A stretch of DNA of 64,000 bases from Anthoceros angustus (taxonomy: Eukaryota > Streptophyta > Anthocerotopsida > Anthocerotales > Anthocerotaceae). The DNA lies in assembly GCA_010909165.1 (NCBI GenBank), contig MU008192.1:434001-498000 (forward strand). The letters run 5' to 3'. The position numbers were made by a program, and so were the translations under genes. Each line of letters opens with the position of its first letter. Positions within the stretch are counted from its first letter, which is position 1. Under the pieces are notes generated by a model, which was given only the letters and a program-made list of their open reading frames with translations, ran no database searches and was not told the origin of the DNA. Of the stretch, positions 52,327 to 64,000 are shown piece by piece.

Positions 52327-55282
52327 TGTGTAGGAGTGTGGGGGGGACGGACAGGTGCATTGTTCTGTGCTGTATCGTGTATTTTGTTTTGGTGTCATAA
52401 AGAAGTGTGGTTGCCGGGAGATGAGTGTGCCCCCAGCTCGTGCATGCACCAGAGTGATGGCTGATCTGGAAAGCAGTCAAAGGGCTGCTTCAGAGTCCAA
52501 GGAGCAGTCCAGGCAGGTAGCGAGGCGTGCCGGTGGCAGCTGCAGGGGAGCCGGGGATTTCCCTCCTGCACACGGTGCCTCCTGCGGCTGCACACGACTG
52601 CAGCAGGCAGTCCAGTCCTGGCCTGGCCGGAGCCTGAGCCGAGGCCGAGGCGGAGGCCCTGCCCCGCCCCCGCCCCTTTGCCTAGTTTTGCGTTGTTTTG
52701 CTTTGTTTGGATGGCGCAAAGTTGTTCAGGCAGGTACACAACCGTGGAGGTGGTGGTGTGCGCTCTGCTGCTACTGCGGCTACAGTCGCCCTTTGTTGCC
52801 GCTGCTCGACTCTTTGTGTGTGCTGCTGCTGTTGGTGCCGTTGCCGCAACATGAGTTGTTGGGTGTGTCAGGGGAGGGGCGGGGGCCGGGGAACAGCCTC
52901 GACGCAGCAAGCAACTGGAGCCTGCCTGCGTCCATGGTTTGTGCAAAAGCGTGGACATACCCAAATATCCAAGCTCCCCTCCACCAACAGGGGCAGTGCA
53001 GAGTGCAGAGTCCAGAGCGACGCGGTGGAAGGTGGCAGCGTGGATACTGTATAAAGGTACCCTCTCACCCGCCGGGAACCCGCTGCAGCAGATTCCAAGC
53101 AGCCGCTGCTGTTGTGCGCACCGAGCGCGTCCAGCCCATTTGTGGCCATCCGCTGCCCTGCCTGCGCTGCGCTGCGCTGCTCCCAGTGCAGTGCAGTGCA
53201 GGGGAGGATGAAGAAGTGGGGATGCGATGCCACCTGCCCGAATTTGGGGACTTCTGTTGTTCTCGGCCCTCGAGGCAGATTCCCGTCACCTCTCCCACCC
53301 CCACCACGCGCGCCAGTTGCCAGTTTTAGCAGCAACCAGCATCGCAGCCGCAGGGCGTAACGGAGCAGGGCGGCCAGGTGTTGGGACCGTTCGCCTTTTG
53401 CTCCGGGCACCTTGTGTGACACCGCCCACCCTCCTGTCAGACGCAACCCCTTCCCCTTCCCCTTCCTTCCCGTTCCCCTTCCCCACCGCCTTGCGTCCCT
53501 GTCCGCTCCCACGTACTTCCTCTGTAGCTCCTCCTGCCCTGCTTTTCATTTCCACGATTCCCTCCTCCAGGGCCAGGGCAAGCCATGGCTTGGCGTTGGA
53601 GAACGTCGCGTACCCTGGCCTGCGGCAGCTTGCAGGAGGAGGGACGGTCGACACTACCACCACCGGCCGTGGCTCGGCGTTCGACACATCATCCATTGAA
53701 CTCCACATCATCCATTGAACTGAACTGGAACAAGCTCTCCCCTCCCATACGGAGATATGTATATATATACATGTAGGAGTGTGGGGGACGGACAGGTGCA
53801 TTGTTCTGTGCTGTATCGTGTATTTTGTTTTGGTGTCATAAAGAAGTGTGGTTGCCGGGAGATGAGTGTGCCCCCAGCTCGTGCATGCACCAGAGTGATG
53901 GCTGATCTGGAAAGCAGTCAAAGGGCTGCTTCAGAGTCCAAGGAGCAGTCCAGGCAGGTAGCGAGGCGTGCCGGTGGCAGCTGCAGGGGAGGGATTTCCC
54001 TCCTGCACACGGTGCCTCCTGCGGCTGCACACGACTGCAGCAGGCAGTCCAGTCCTGGCCCTGGCCGGAGCCCGAGCCCGAGGCCGAGGCGGAGGCCCTG
54101 CCCCCGCCCCCGCCCCCTTTGCCTAGTTTTGCGTTGTTTTGCTTTGTTTGGATGGCGCAAAGTTGTTCAGGCAGGTACACAACCGTGGGAGGTGGAGTGG
54201 TGGTGTGCGCTCTGCACCTGCTGCTACTGCGGCTACAGTCGCCCTTTGTTGCCGCTGCTCGACTCTTTGTGTGTGCTGCTGCTGTTGGTGCCGTTGCCGC
54301 AACATGAGTTGTTGGGTGTGTCAGGGGAGGGGCGGGGGGCGGGGAACAGCCTCGACGCAGCAAGCAACTGGAGCCTGCCTGCGTCCATGGTTTGTGCAAA
54401 AGCGTGGACATACCCAAATATCCAAGCTCCCCTCCACCAACAGGGGCAGTGCAGAGTGCAGAGTCCAGAGCGACGCGGTGGAAGGTGGCAGCGTGGGGTG
54501 GATACTGTATAAAGGTACCCCTCTCACCCGCCGGGAACCCGCTGCAGCAGATTCCAAGCAGCCGCTGCTGTTGTGCGCACCGAGCGCGTCCAGCCCATTT
54601 GTGGCCATCCGCTGGCCTGCCCTGGCCTGCCCTGCGCTGCGCTGCGCTGCTCCCAGTCCCCAGTGCAGTGCAGTGCAGGGGAGGATGAAGAAGTGGGGAT
54701 GCGATGCCACCTGCCCGAATTTGGGGACTTCTGTTGTTCTCGGCCCTCGAGGCAGATTCCCGTCACCTCTCCCACCCCCACCACGCGCGCCAGTTGCCAG
54801 TTTTAGCAACCAGCATCGCAGCCGCAGGGCGTAACGGAGCAGGGCGGCCAGGTGTTGGGACCGTTCGCCTTTTGCTCCGGGCACCTTGTGTGACACCGCC
54901 CACCCTCCTGTCAGACGCAACCCCTTCCCCTTCCCCTTCCTTCCCGTTCCCCTTCCCCACCGCCTTGCGTCCCTGTCCGCTCCCCACGTACTTCCTCTGT
55001 AGCAGCTCCTCCTGCCCCTGCTTTTCATTTCCACGATTCCCTCCTCCAGGGCCAAGGGGCAAGCCATGGCTTGGCGTTGGAGAACGTCGCGTACCCTGGC
55101 CCTGCGGCAGCTTGCAGGGAGGAGGGACGGTCTGGCGACAAACGTCGTACTACCACCACCGGCCGTGGCTCGGCGTTCGACACATCATCCATTGAACTCC
55201 ACACATCATCCATTGAACTGAACTGGAACAAGCTCTCCCCCTCCCCATACACAGGGAGATATGTATATATATATACATGTGT
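52327..55282. repeat. Second tandem duplication, about 1.45-1.5 kb, GC-rich
   Basis: 52327-53773 is followed by 53774-55282, near-identical. It starts with AGGAGTGTGGGGG(GG)ACGG and ends in ATATGTATATATATACATG in both copies. Differences are again mostly indels in homopolymers or short repeats (for example GGAGGTGGTGG versus GGAGGTGGAGTGGTGG). Each copy contains a TATA-like GTATAAAGG (about 53048 and 54508). The long frames in both strands (up to about 325 codons) contradict each other, are Ala/Arg/Gly/Cys-rich and shift between copies, so I do not call a gene. Confidence 0.85.
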
Positions 55283-57999
55283 AGCGGCGTGACGGAGGAT
55301 GCCGCCGTTTGTTGCGTCGGGGACGAAGGTCTTGAGAAGCGGCGTTTGATCACGGGGCGGGCCGTCCCGTCCGATAGTCCGGCGCCTGGGGCTGGGCTGT
55401 CTCGTCCCCAGCAATGCGCCACTAGCAACCAACCGAGGCGTCCTTCCCACCTTCCGCCAGGGCAGCCTGGAGCCTGGGTCGATGCGTATGGTCGATGCGG
55501 GACCCGGTAAACGTTACGTACTGCAGCAGTCTGCAAGCGACCTGCACCTTTGGTGCTTGCTGCACAGAACAAAGAACGGAAGGGCGAAGCTGGCACGGGA
55601 TACAGAGTGGGTCCCGTAATCATCCACGGGCCCCGTCGTGGGGCCGATGCTCTCGTAAACAAGCCCATCCAATGATGCGTTCTAATCCCCTTCCCGCAAA
55701 AGGGCAAAGGCAGCCAGACATGCAACAGTGCGCCATGCTTTTGCATTACAGCCGCCGTGCCGTTCTAATGGTGGACCCTTCCCTGCCCCTGCCCCTGCCC
55801 CTCCCCCTCCTGCGCTTGTAACTTGCAACTTGCAACTTGCAACTTGCAACCAATCCTTCACTTACCACTCCAGAATCCAACACCTTTCTGGTATCACTCC
55901 AAGGAGGTGTTCCAGAACACCGACTTGGGGGAAGCCCAGCAGCCCTCAAGCCCACAACCCCAGGACCCAACACTGAGTCTTTCCTTTCCAAGGGAAACGA
56001 TCTCGCCCACAAAGCGACACCACCAGCACCAGCAGCCGCACCCTCCTTCCCCTCTCATCAGTCGGGCCCCGTGTGGCTCCAAATCGGGCGTCGGCCATCA
56101 TCACACCTCTGCGTCTCGGAATCGGCCAACTACCTGCACCTTCTCTTCCGCTGCAACCTCGCATGCATACCGCACATGTACATGTGTAAGCGAGGAAAGG
56201 AATTTGGAGTCGTAAGGCAAACAAAAACAGAGAATCCCAAGCACCGGGGCCCGGCAAAGGCAAGGGCAGCCCAATCCCTGTTCATGTTCCCCGAGACCAG
56301 GCTGTACCTTACCTGCGCCCCTGGATTGGAGGCCGCTGCTCCCGCTGCCGCTGCCGCTAAATGACGTCCTCCGTGCCAGGACCGACACGCTCTTTTTCTT
56401 GTTTTCGTTTTCTTTAGCGGTAGCCCGACACACACTCTATTTTATCACCTCTCTAAACAGGACTGGATTTTTTTGAACTGGATCCGAAAGCAGAAGCATG
56501 GGTTCCACGTATCCAAGTCTTCTCTATCCCCGCAACTCGCCTTTGTCGAACTCATCCCAACCACCTCCTGCCATTGGCTGCCGCTCCACCCGCCTGGCCG
56601 TACCACCCGTCTTCTGCCAACCAACCACAAACATTTTCTCCCATACCTTTCTTTCTGCACGACGGAATAATCAACATATGAATAGTCGCTCCAAGACAAT
56701 GCACCCAGCATTTCTTTACACACCCCATGAGGGTGACAGAAATGTGCGGGTAGGCGTAGAAGCTGGAACAGACAGGCTTCGTTTTATGAGACAACGTCTG
56801 CAAGGTCGAAGAGGGAGGAAGCGGTGCACAAGCACAAGCACAAGCAACACGAGTTGTTATCGAAAACGACTCGGAATTCCCAAGAACGAGGCACTCCTTA
56901 TCCCGGGCATCAAGGTATGGATTTGTCGGGTTTTTATGGAGCAGAGGTAACGTAATGTGAGCGCGGACTCGGACCCGTCCACGTTCCGTGACAAGGGAGC
57001 TTGTCAGCAGCAGGCCGTAACGGAAAGCGGCGTAATGCCAACGGAACGGCTAGCTGGCTGCATGGACAGCGGGCAGCCCACCGCACGCTTTAAGGCGCTT
57101 TCCGCCAGCAGGGCCTCCTGGGCTGGCGCCGTCGCCATCGCCATCGCCATCGCCGTCGCCGATCCACCGCACCGCCCGTCCCGTCCCGTTCCGTTACCCC
57201 CACCAACCCCCCGTTTCCTACGTCGCACGTGCGACGCACCTTAAAGAAACGCACGCGGGCACAGGGTGGCGACACGGGGGCAGCTGGCCCGGGGCCGGGC
57301 CAATGGCTGGCGACAATAAATGCGCGTGCCGGAAGCGACGTCACCACTTTTGGCTGGCTCTGTAATGTCCCGTTCACGCAATGCAGGCCGCGGGGAGCTG
57401 CTTTCACACCGCGGCCCCGCGGGCCGGGCTCGTTTCTTTGACCGCGTTCGTGGAGGCAATGATGGCCCGCTTGGGCTTGGGCTTGACTGGGCAGTGGGCA
57501 GGAGAGAAGTTACCACGGTGTGGCCAGCAATCATGTGGGCGATCATGAACGTTGCTGTACGGAAAGCGTAACAAAAGTTTAACCGGGGTTGGGAGGTGGG
57601 AGATGGATAAAACCTGACCCCTGACTCCTGACCCCTGACCCCTGACCGGGGTTCTGTATCCAGTTCCTGTATGAGCCACTCCGTACGTAGAGGAAGCAGT
57701 GGGCCCGGGTGGATGGAAATCTGACCCACGTGACCGGGTGCTGGCTGGGCCAATCGCACAGCGCCGCGCGATTGCTGAGGTGGCCGTGTCGGACGCATCC
57801 CTCGACAACCGCCCGCGCGTGCTCTCTGCACGCTCCGCCCAGTCCGTCGGTCGGCCATGCTTGCGCCCATCGCCCACCATCCCTGCATACATATACATTT
57901 CTACATACTGTATGTATACAACTCACTTGCATCACTCACATACTCAGCTTAGGGAGTTGTGTGGGTGAGACTATTCTTATTGAATTGAATTTAATGTAA
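55283..57999. other. GC-rich region without a defended gene
   Basis: Short arrays: CTGCCC repeats at 55783-55805, AACTTGC units (about five) at 55821-55850, GCCATC/GCCGTC at about 57127-57165, CTGACCCC units at about 57616-57652. Frames at 55837-56364, 56498-56950 and 57241-57888 are compositional and conflict on opposite strands. Promoter-like or regulatory content cannot be ruled out. Confidence 0.45.
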
Positions 58000-59200
58000 A
58001 TAATATTTTTTGACAAAATTTATAAAGATTGGAACCTATTATCCACTCTCTCTCTCTCTCTCTCTCTACGTATATACTTTATGTGTTTTGTTTACATAGT
58101 TAGACAAGCCCGTCTAATCGGTATAATCATAGAAAAACGAAGTTAAGTTTTACGGGAATAACTTAGATAAGCAAAGAATATTTGGTGAATCATCAAATAG
58201 TTCATTAAAAAGATTCTGAACTCACCAAATAGTACCTGAATCAACAAAAAATTGCGCAGAGATTTTCTTGTTATGTGGATTAATAAATATGAGCTAGCCT
58301 CATTAAATAAAATACATGATGGAAAGAGATTCACGACTATCGAAAAAAAACGTAGAAGTTGGTTGTGTTAGATGACCCATATGAATGAAACATTCAAATT
58401 GTGATACGATGAAATGATGACAAAAGTCAAGGGTAAAGTTAATTTTTGAGCACTTCAACTTGAAGTTGAAGTTTTGGTTGGCCCATATTGCTAGAATTTG
58501 TCAGAACTAACCTTGTTTGAGTTTAAAATAATCTAAATTAAATATTTAAAATTACAGTTTAAACTTGAAAAAGATCGTGCTATATTGACCTCTGTGATAT
58601 CTACTTGTTTTTTTTAATGGTAAATAGATGAGATCTTTACATTCCATCTAATGTAAAGGACTCCGAAGGATCTTACGACAGCGGGGAGATAATCATCTAG
58701 TCTAGGATGTCCTACAGGCCTGGAGATTCTATTCTCCAAGTTACAATATGAGGTCTATTCTACTAAAAATATATTCTAAATGATAATGATTAGATTGATG
58801 TGTAATACATGTACATTTTTGCATCATGGGCTTGCTCCATCTCTCCGGTCCTTTTGGCATATCAGCTTGATCTCATAAGTTTGATATCAAACCTATGGAC
58901 CTGTGGAATCTTTTATATTAATAAAATTGATACATAATATCCGACCAATTATCCATTAAATTTTATCACATACTATGAAGGGTTTTGATGGTGTAATTCC
59001 ACACATTAGCTTACCAAACAAAAGCGCAACCACACAGTCCCCCAAACAAAAAGGTTGTGCAAATGGCATTAGCTCGTTTGGTGTTTTGTCGGGATGCGCC
59101 AGGATGAGATGAGGGAGGGCCGGTGCCGAGAAATACTGGTGCAGATGCAGGGCGAAGGACGCCGATGATGGGATGATGGCAGGATGATGCGCGATGGGGC
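58000..59200. other. AT-rich region without gene
   Basis: Composition drops sharply, with a (CT)n run at 58044-58067. No coding gene or recognisable element was found. Confidence 0.45.
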
Positions 59201-62200
59201 GTGCACCCGCTGGCATGCATGGTTATGGGTTAAGGCCCACGTGGCCCCAACCTTTATTTAGCGTCCTGCCACCCGCGCCGTACGTTTCCGGATAGATCCA
59301 ACCGCGAAGCCGAGCGGAATTCACTGCGGTCTTGGAAAGTGAATGAGTCTCATCACAGCGCCCGTCCGTGAGCCGTAACATAACACCGCGACATTGGACC
59401 GTTGCTACCGCGTACCGCATGCGCATCACATGAGCGTACCGCGACACACCCACCCGCTGTGAAAGTGATAGTGAAAGTGAAAGTGAAAAGGACGCCGGGG
59501 AATCTATCTCCTCGTCTCCCTAGGACGACCCATTTACGTCTACTAATCCCAACCAGCGGAGGCTTCACACGATCCTTCATTCCCTCCTCCCCAACCCGTA
59601 GCCTAGAAAATATTTGCTCACCTCACCGGGCGAGCGAAGTGACTAGGAAAATCTGCTTGGCTTTTTCGGGGGCTGTGGAACTCAATATTTGTCTTACGTA
59701 TCGTATCTGGGAGACGGGACAAATAGGAGTTGGTGGACTCTCACTTCATCTCTCCCAGAAAGGGTCCCTCAAGTACCGGGTCTGCCTGCCGGAACTCAAG
59801 AGTCGAGGTTACTCCTCCTGCTAGTTGACAAGATTAGGGTATCCGAAGGTTGAGGAATTCCACCTCAAATGGATTGGAAGAAGAGACAAGGGAGACAAGG
59901 AGACAGAAAAGTTGGTGGGCTTGGGTTTGGTGGCTTCAACTAAGTGGAGAATTAAGCTAACATGGCGTGCTGTGATGTAGTAGACTAGCTTAGCTATCCT
60001 ATCCAAGGTGAAATAGAGTGTACAGTACGCGGAAGGAGGAAAGAAAGAGAGGGAGGGAGGGAGGGAGTTAAGCGGGACCGTTAAATGGAGGCAAAGTACA
60101 GGGTGAGATGGGGAGGATGATGAGGTTAATGATATAGATGCTCCCTCCGGGGTAGGGGGTAGGGTTTGGGGAGTAGGTGGAGGTGGCCATAAAGAAATTG
60201 TGGGACAAGAATGGAATCTGGAGGTTATGGCAACCCACACTGACACAGGCAATGGCCTTATTTTTAATGGCCCGGCTTGACCTGCGCGCCCTTTGACCTG
60301 GTGTGCGGGGGCAGCGGCCGGGCAGCGGGCAGCGGGGATCGGGCAGCGGGCAGCGGGCAGCGGGCAGCGGGCAGGGACTTAACCGCTGCTGCCCGGGGCT
60401 CGGTGGAGGGTTGGGGGGCCTGATCGAGATCTGCGGAGCAGGCAAATCGCGGGCGGGCAGCGGATTGTGGCCCCATTGGAGGGGAGACGCGCACGCGCAA
60501 ACCCTAATTCCCAATACCTAATTCGGCCTTTCCCCCTCCTTTTCGGGACGGTAATAGCGGGAGAAATTCCGCCTTTCGGCAGGCATGCCGCCTTTCTTAC
60601 GTTAATTACTGCGCCTTTTCCAGGCGGGCCAGTAATGTTGCAGGAGCGGCGGGTGCCTGAGCCGGTCTGTCTGTCTGTCTGTCTGTCTGTCACTTGGAAG
60701 AAGAAGGGTCGGGTGATGGCGGAAGGCGAGGCCGGACAGGACAGGAAGGGAAGGGCAGGGAAGGAAGGAGGGAAGGAAGGGAAGGGAAGAGAAGGGCAAC
60801 AACTGTTCCCGAAAATCTCGAGCTGCAATATGGCTGGCTGGGTGTGCTGCGTGCACTGCTCGGCAATCCCAGCCCGCCACAAGATCGACCAGGGCCCTCC
60901 TTCACGTGGCTTCGGATCTGCTCCGCCCAAGTACAAATATCTGATGCGATTAACCCCCGCCCGCCTGGATGAGCCGCTCGAAGCTCCGCCTCCCATTGGC
61001 CCCTCCTCCTCCACATGTGACCCACAACGTCACCCTCCTCCTCGCCTGCTCCCCCTGCTGCTCCACCTCGCCCCCCGTATCCCGCAACCCAACCCGCCCT
61101 CCTCCTCCTTCCGCCCCCTCGCCGCTGCTGCTGCTGTGCACGAGCTTGAAACAACCCCGAAGACGTCAGGGGAAGGAAGTTGGATGCACTCGACATGACT
61201 TCGTTCCGACTCCGCAATCGCTTACAGGCGTGATCGATATAAGAAATGCATAGATTCAGAATCAGAACTCTTATTCACATCGTCCAACCCTTTGGGACTT
61301 CTTTCCCTCCACCCGACCCTTTCACATTCCCCTAACCCTTGGAGGAGCTCATCATCCACCCTTGAAGATGTTGCTGCTGCTGCTCCCTTCCGCACCCAAC
61401 ATGGAGGGGTGAAGAAGGGATGGCGTCTTCACTATTATAATTAATTAAATATGTATTACGATTGATTACGATTGTTTGTTGTTGTTAGGAAGGAAGGGCG
61501 ATGTGAGTAATCCGTCGTACTGCGAGGGAGGAGGGGGGGGTATGGGGGATGACTCGAGTGACGTAACCAGCCCTGGTTGTTCTCAGGTGGGCCTGGAAGG
61601 GTCAGGGCGGGTCAGGTCGGGTCCGCGGTGGTCCCATGGCTACGGCCAGCCGGGGCCACCCAGTGGCCAGTGGCGCGGGTGCGCGGGTTTGCTACAGTTC
61701 TCTCTCTAGGTTTTCTCTGTCGTGCTCTGTCAGCCATGGCCCATGACTCATCATTGCACTTGCTGGGAGTAGCTGGGGAGTGTCGGGGATGGGGGCCATG
61801 ACTGCCGGCCATGTGTGCATGCGAGGCTGCGCGTGCTCATTGGCGGACGCGCCTGTCGGCCATGCCATCATGCCGCGGTAAAGACGCACGAGGTAAAAGT
61901 AAAATCTTCGCTTTTACCCCAGGGGGTGTAGAGTCACCGGTACAATGCCAGGATGCAGGGGAGGAGAGGAGAGGAGAGGCGAGAAGAGGAGAGGAGGAGA
62001 GAACGGAGCGTGCAAGTAGCGGCTCTTGGGCCTGGGCCGGGCTGGCGTTCCTTCCTTTCCTTCCCTTTCCTCGTTGCTTCCTTAAGCGCTTTTGTGGGTG
62101 GTGTGGAGCAGTGTGTCCGCCTGTCGTCTGGCCGCCCAGCCTGTGAAGGTGCGGATGCGGGAGCGTGCGATCCGATCATGGCCTCCGCCTCCGCCTGCCC

Positions 62201-62751
62201 CTGGCGCCGTGGATTTGCTGAGGTGTTACACCAAATCTCCCCTCTCCCGGAGCCTTAACACCCACACTCCCGTCTGGGCTGCAATTGGATGTCCTGGCCA
62301 TGTCGCCCTGCCGTCACCCTTGACGTGGGAGGGACGTGGGCGCCAGCCTCGCCTTCTCCTCCTCCTCCTTCCTCCTCCCGCCATTCGCCCTCGCCCTCGC
62401 CCTCGCCCTCTCCTCCTCACTGCACCCACCTTCCTTTCCTTTCCTTCTTGGCTGCCCCGCTTGGTGCGCCAGCTGCTCCTGCTTGCTTCCTGCGCGCAAT
62501 CGGCGGATGCCTGGAAGCCATGGCGTACTCCAGATACAGAGATTTCAAATTCCGGTGTTGGGTCCTGGAGATTTGAATCGGGTGCGGAGGATTCCGGGGT
62601 CAGGTGGAGGGCGGAGTTTAGTGCCGAAATTGTTGCAGGAGTGGAGAATGCGGGGGTCGTGGAGAGGGGAGGATGTGAGTTGAGGCGTTGGGCTGTTTGG
62701 GTTGGACCGGGCCGAGCCATGTGCGGCCGGCTGGTCCAGGAGGGAATTTAG
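59201..62751. other. Mixed, microsatellite-rich region upstream of the last gene
   Basis: GAAAGT units at about 59461-59488, a GGGAGG run at about 60049-60065, GGGCAGC units at about 60318-60372, (TCTG)n at 60662-60692, purine-rich GAGAG and AGGAA tracts at about 60740-60800 and 61960-62000, CTCGCC repeats at about 62390-62412. Long frames exist on both strands and are repeat-driven. The right end is likely the 5' UTR of the gene starting at 62752. Confidence 0.4.
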
Positions 62752-64000
62752 ATGGCGTCGCTGGCACATCCCTCCGCAACCGCAAGCAATTGCCACTTGC
62801 AATCTCTGCCTCGCATCTGCAACTTGAAGATGAACCCGCTGTCCAACACAAATTACAGCCGGAGTCTGGCAGCCATAGCTCTGGCTAACCATTCCGCTGC
62901 CTTGAACCAGCTCTCCGCTCTCAATTCCGCCTCCTCTTCCCTCACCTCGCATTCCGCCGCCGCGGTTGCAGATCTGTCTGGTTCTGTTTCTGGGTCCGGG
63001 TCCGGGTCCGGGTGTGGGGCGGGAGGAGATGTCAGAATGCCTGCCTCCGCTTTGCTGATGCGGGAGGCCATGGATGTGTCGGTCACGTCTTCCCCGCTGG
63101 GATCTCCCGGAACAGCGCCATGGTTCGCTGGTGCCAGCCCCGGGTCTGGAGGCTACTTCTCCCCGGACCTCAGATCCGTGGGAGGAGGAGCAGGAGGAGG
63201 GGGAGGATTTCAACCCGGGTCCATGGAGATGGCCTTGAAGAAGCTCGGGGAATGCGGGAGGATGGGCAGCGATTTCCATGCCGCTCTCCCTCACCGACAA
63301 CACTCTCTCCCTTCTGTTCAACAGCAGCAGCAGCAGCAGCAGCAGCGGCTGAGATCGTCTGATTCCAACGTTACCAGATTTGGCTCTCTGCAGCACCAGC
63401 AGCACCAGCAGCAGATGCATCAAGAGGCCTCCGGAAACGACTGGGCCATCGGCGGCAGCAACATCCACGGCCAGCAGCAATGCACGGATGCGAATCTGAG
63501 CTTCGCGTCCTCCATGGCCGCGGCCCTGGTCCCGTCTTCCGGGCGGGGATCTCTAGCAGCCAGGACTGTTCTGCTGGGAGGTGCGAGCAACATGCAGAGG
63601 CAGCAGCAAGAGAGCTACAGCCGGGCCGGGAGCGGGGACGGGGACTCCCTGTCCGCCAGGATCATGCGAGCCATCGGCGAGGGCAGCAACCAACAGCAGC
63701 AGCAGCAGCAGGTCCTGGGAGGAGAGGACAGCAGCATGCTGCAGGAGATGATGGGCTGCGGGAGCTACAACGTCACTCCCCAGAGCAATGCCGCCCAACA
63801 TTTCCTCACCTCGGCCAGGCCCATGGCCATGCCCGCCATGCCCATGCAGGGGAGCATGGAGGCGGACTGGACATCGCTGCTCATGGACGCGGCAGCCGCC
63901 GATGTCAGTGTCAGCCTCCAGGCTTCCCTGCCCAAGCCATCGTCTGCCAGCCTTCATTTTATCCCGGACTCTACCTTCCCGGACACCAAAATGCTCTACC
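62752..64000 (+). CDS. Gln/Ser/Gly-rich regulator-like protein, 5' part only
   Basis: ATG 62752 directly follows an in-frame TAG, and the frame stays open to the window end (about 416 codons). The N-terminus MASLAHPSATASNCHLQSLP leads to a hydrophobic-rich SLAAIALANHSAALNQLSAL. Low-complexity blocks follow: (SG)n at about residues 80-90, poly-Gly, a poly-Gln run of about nine at about 63,325, a second Gln run at about 63,690 and His/Gln-rich patches. The motif SSPLGSPGTAPWFAGASPGS and the late MEADWTSLLMDAAAADVSV may be structured. No DNA-binding domain is reached inside the window. Such composition is common in plant transcription factors and RNA-binding proteins; identity unknown. Confidence 0.65.
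   Translation, partial: MASLAHPSATASNCHLQSLPRICNLKMNPLSNTNYSRSLAAIALANHSAALNQLSALNSASSSLTSHSAAAVADLSGSVSGSGSGSGCGAGGDVRMPASALLMREAMDVSVTSSPLGSPGTAPWFAGASPGSGGYFSPDLRSVGGGAGGGGGFQPGSMEMALKKLGECGRMGSDFHAALPHRQHSLPSVQQQQQQQQQRLRSSDSNVTRFGSLQHQQHQQQMHQEASGNDWAIGGSNIHGQQQCTDANLSFASSMAAALVPSSGRGSLAARTVLLGGASNMQRQQQESYSRAGSGDGDSLSARIMRAIGEGSNQQQQQQQVLGGEDSSMLQEMMGCGSYNVTPQSNAAQHFLTSARPMAMPAMPMQGSMEADWTSLLMDAAAADVSVSLQASLPKPSSASLHFIPDSTFPDTKMLY

Noticed and set aside
52355-54834. Long frames on both strands in the duplicated GC-rich block
   Set aside because: They contradict each other, change between the two copies through indels, and have no domain.
57241-57888. 215-codon minus-strand frame
   Set aside because: Low-complexity GC-driven sequence with opposite-strand frames of equal quality.

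Overview
The window is nuclear DNA from a land plant. The genes are spliced with GT..AG introns and match plant-restricted or plant-typical families: a DMP (DUF679) membrane protein, DUF538, a Gnk2/DUF26 secretory protein, a SUVR3-type SET protein, a BAC2-like carrier, a plastid-type CtpA protease and cytosolic ribosomal protein eS19. Introns that I could phase are mostly very short (about 43-250 nt, several near 60-90 nt) and genes lie close together. This looks most like a small-genome lycophyte such as Selaginella, but that is inference; a bryophyte is not excluded.

Layout. 1-4,800 is AT-rich. It holds the 5' part of a minus-strand casein-kinase-1-like gene whose catalytic residues are all substituted, a 24-bp tandem repeat, a dispersed repeat and a rearranged Ty1/copia remnant. 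4,800-8,300 is GC-rich with one gene of unknown function. 8,330-9,800 is an AT-rich pocket with a dispersed repeat and a Gnk2 gene. 10,769-13,546 is a long basic/serine-rich orphan protein. 13,700-18,000 is mostly gene-poor. From 18,061 to 41,671 genes are dense: DUF538, a predicted secreted or membrane-anchored protein head-to-head with SUVR3, a small membrane-anchored ORF, BAC2-like carrier, F-box protein, DUF676 lipase divergent from a TilS-like tRNA-lysidine synthase, DUF2921 membrane protein, a nuclear-looking orphan, DMP and UTP18. 41,700-44,700 is AT-rich and full of tandem repeats. Then come RPS19 and a many-exon CtpA peptidase. From 52,111 to 62,751 I see no gene I can defend, but there is a tandem duplication and many microsatellites. 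A Gln/Ser-rich, regulator-like gene runs off the right edge.

The genes are mostly unrelated single-copy housekeeping or plant-conserved genes and do not form a pathway. Candidate shared promoters are the 161-bp gap between SUVR3 and its neighbour and the gap of about 340 bp between lipase and TilS.

Data quality matters here. Two adjacent tandem duplications of about 1.5 kb (47,915-51,000 and 52,327-55,282) differ between copies almost only by small indels. The TilS-like gene also has frame breaks in G-runs. Together these look more like uncorrected long-read or haplotype-overlap assembly errors than biology, and should be checked before any functional claim.
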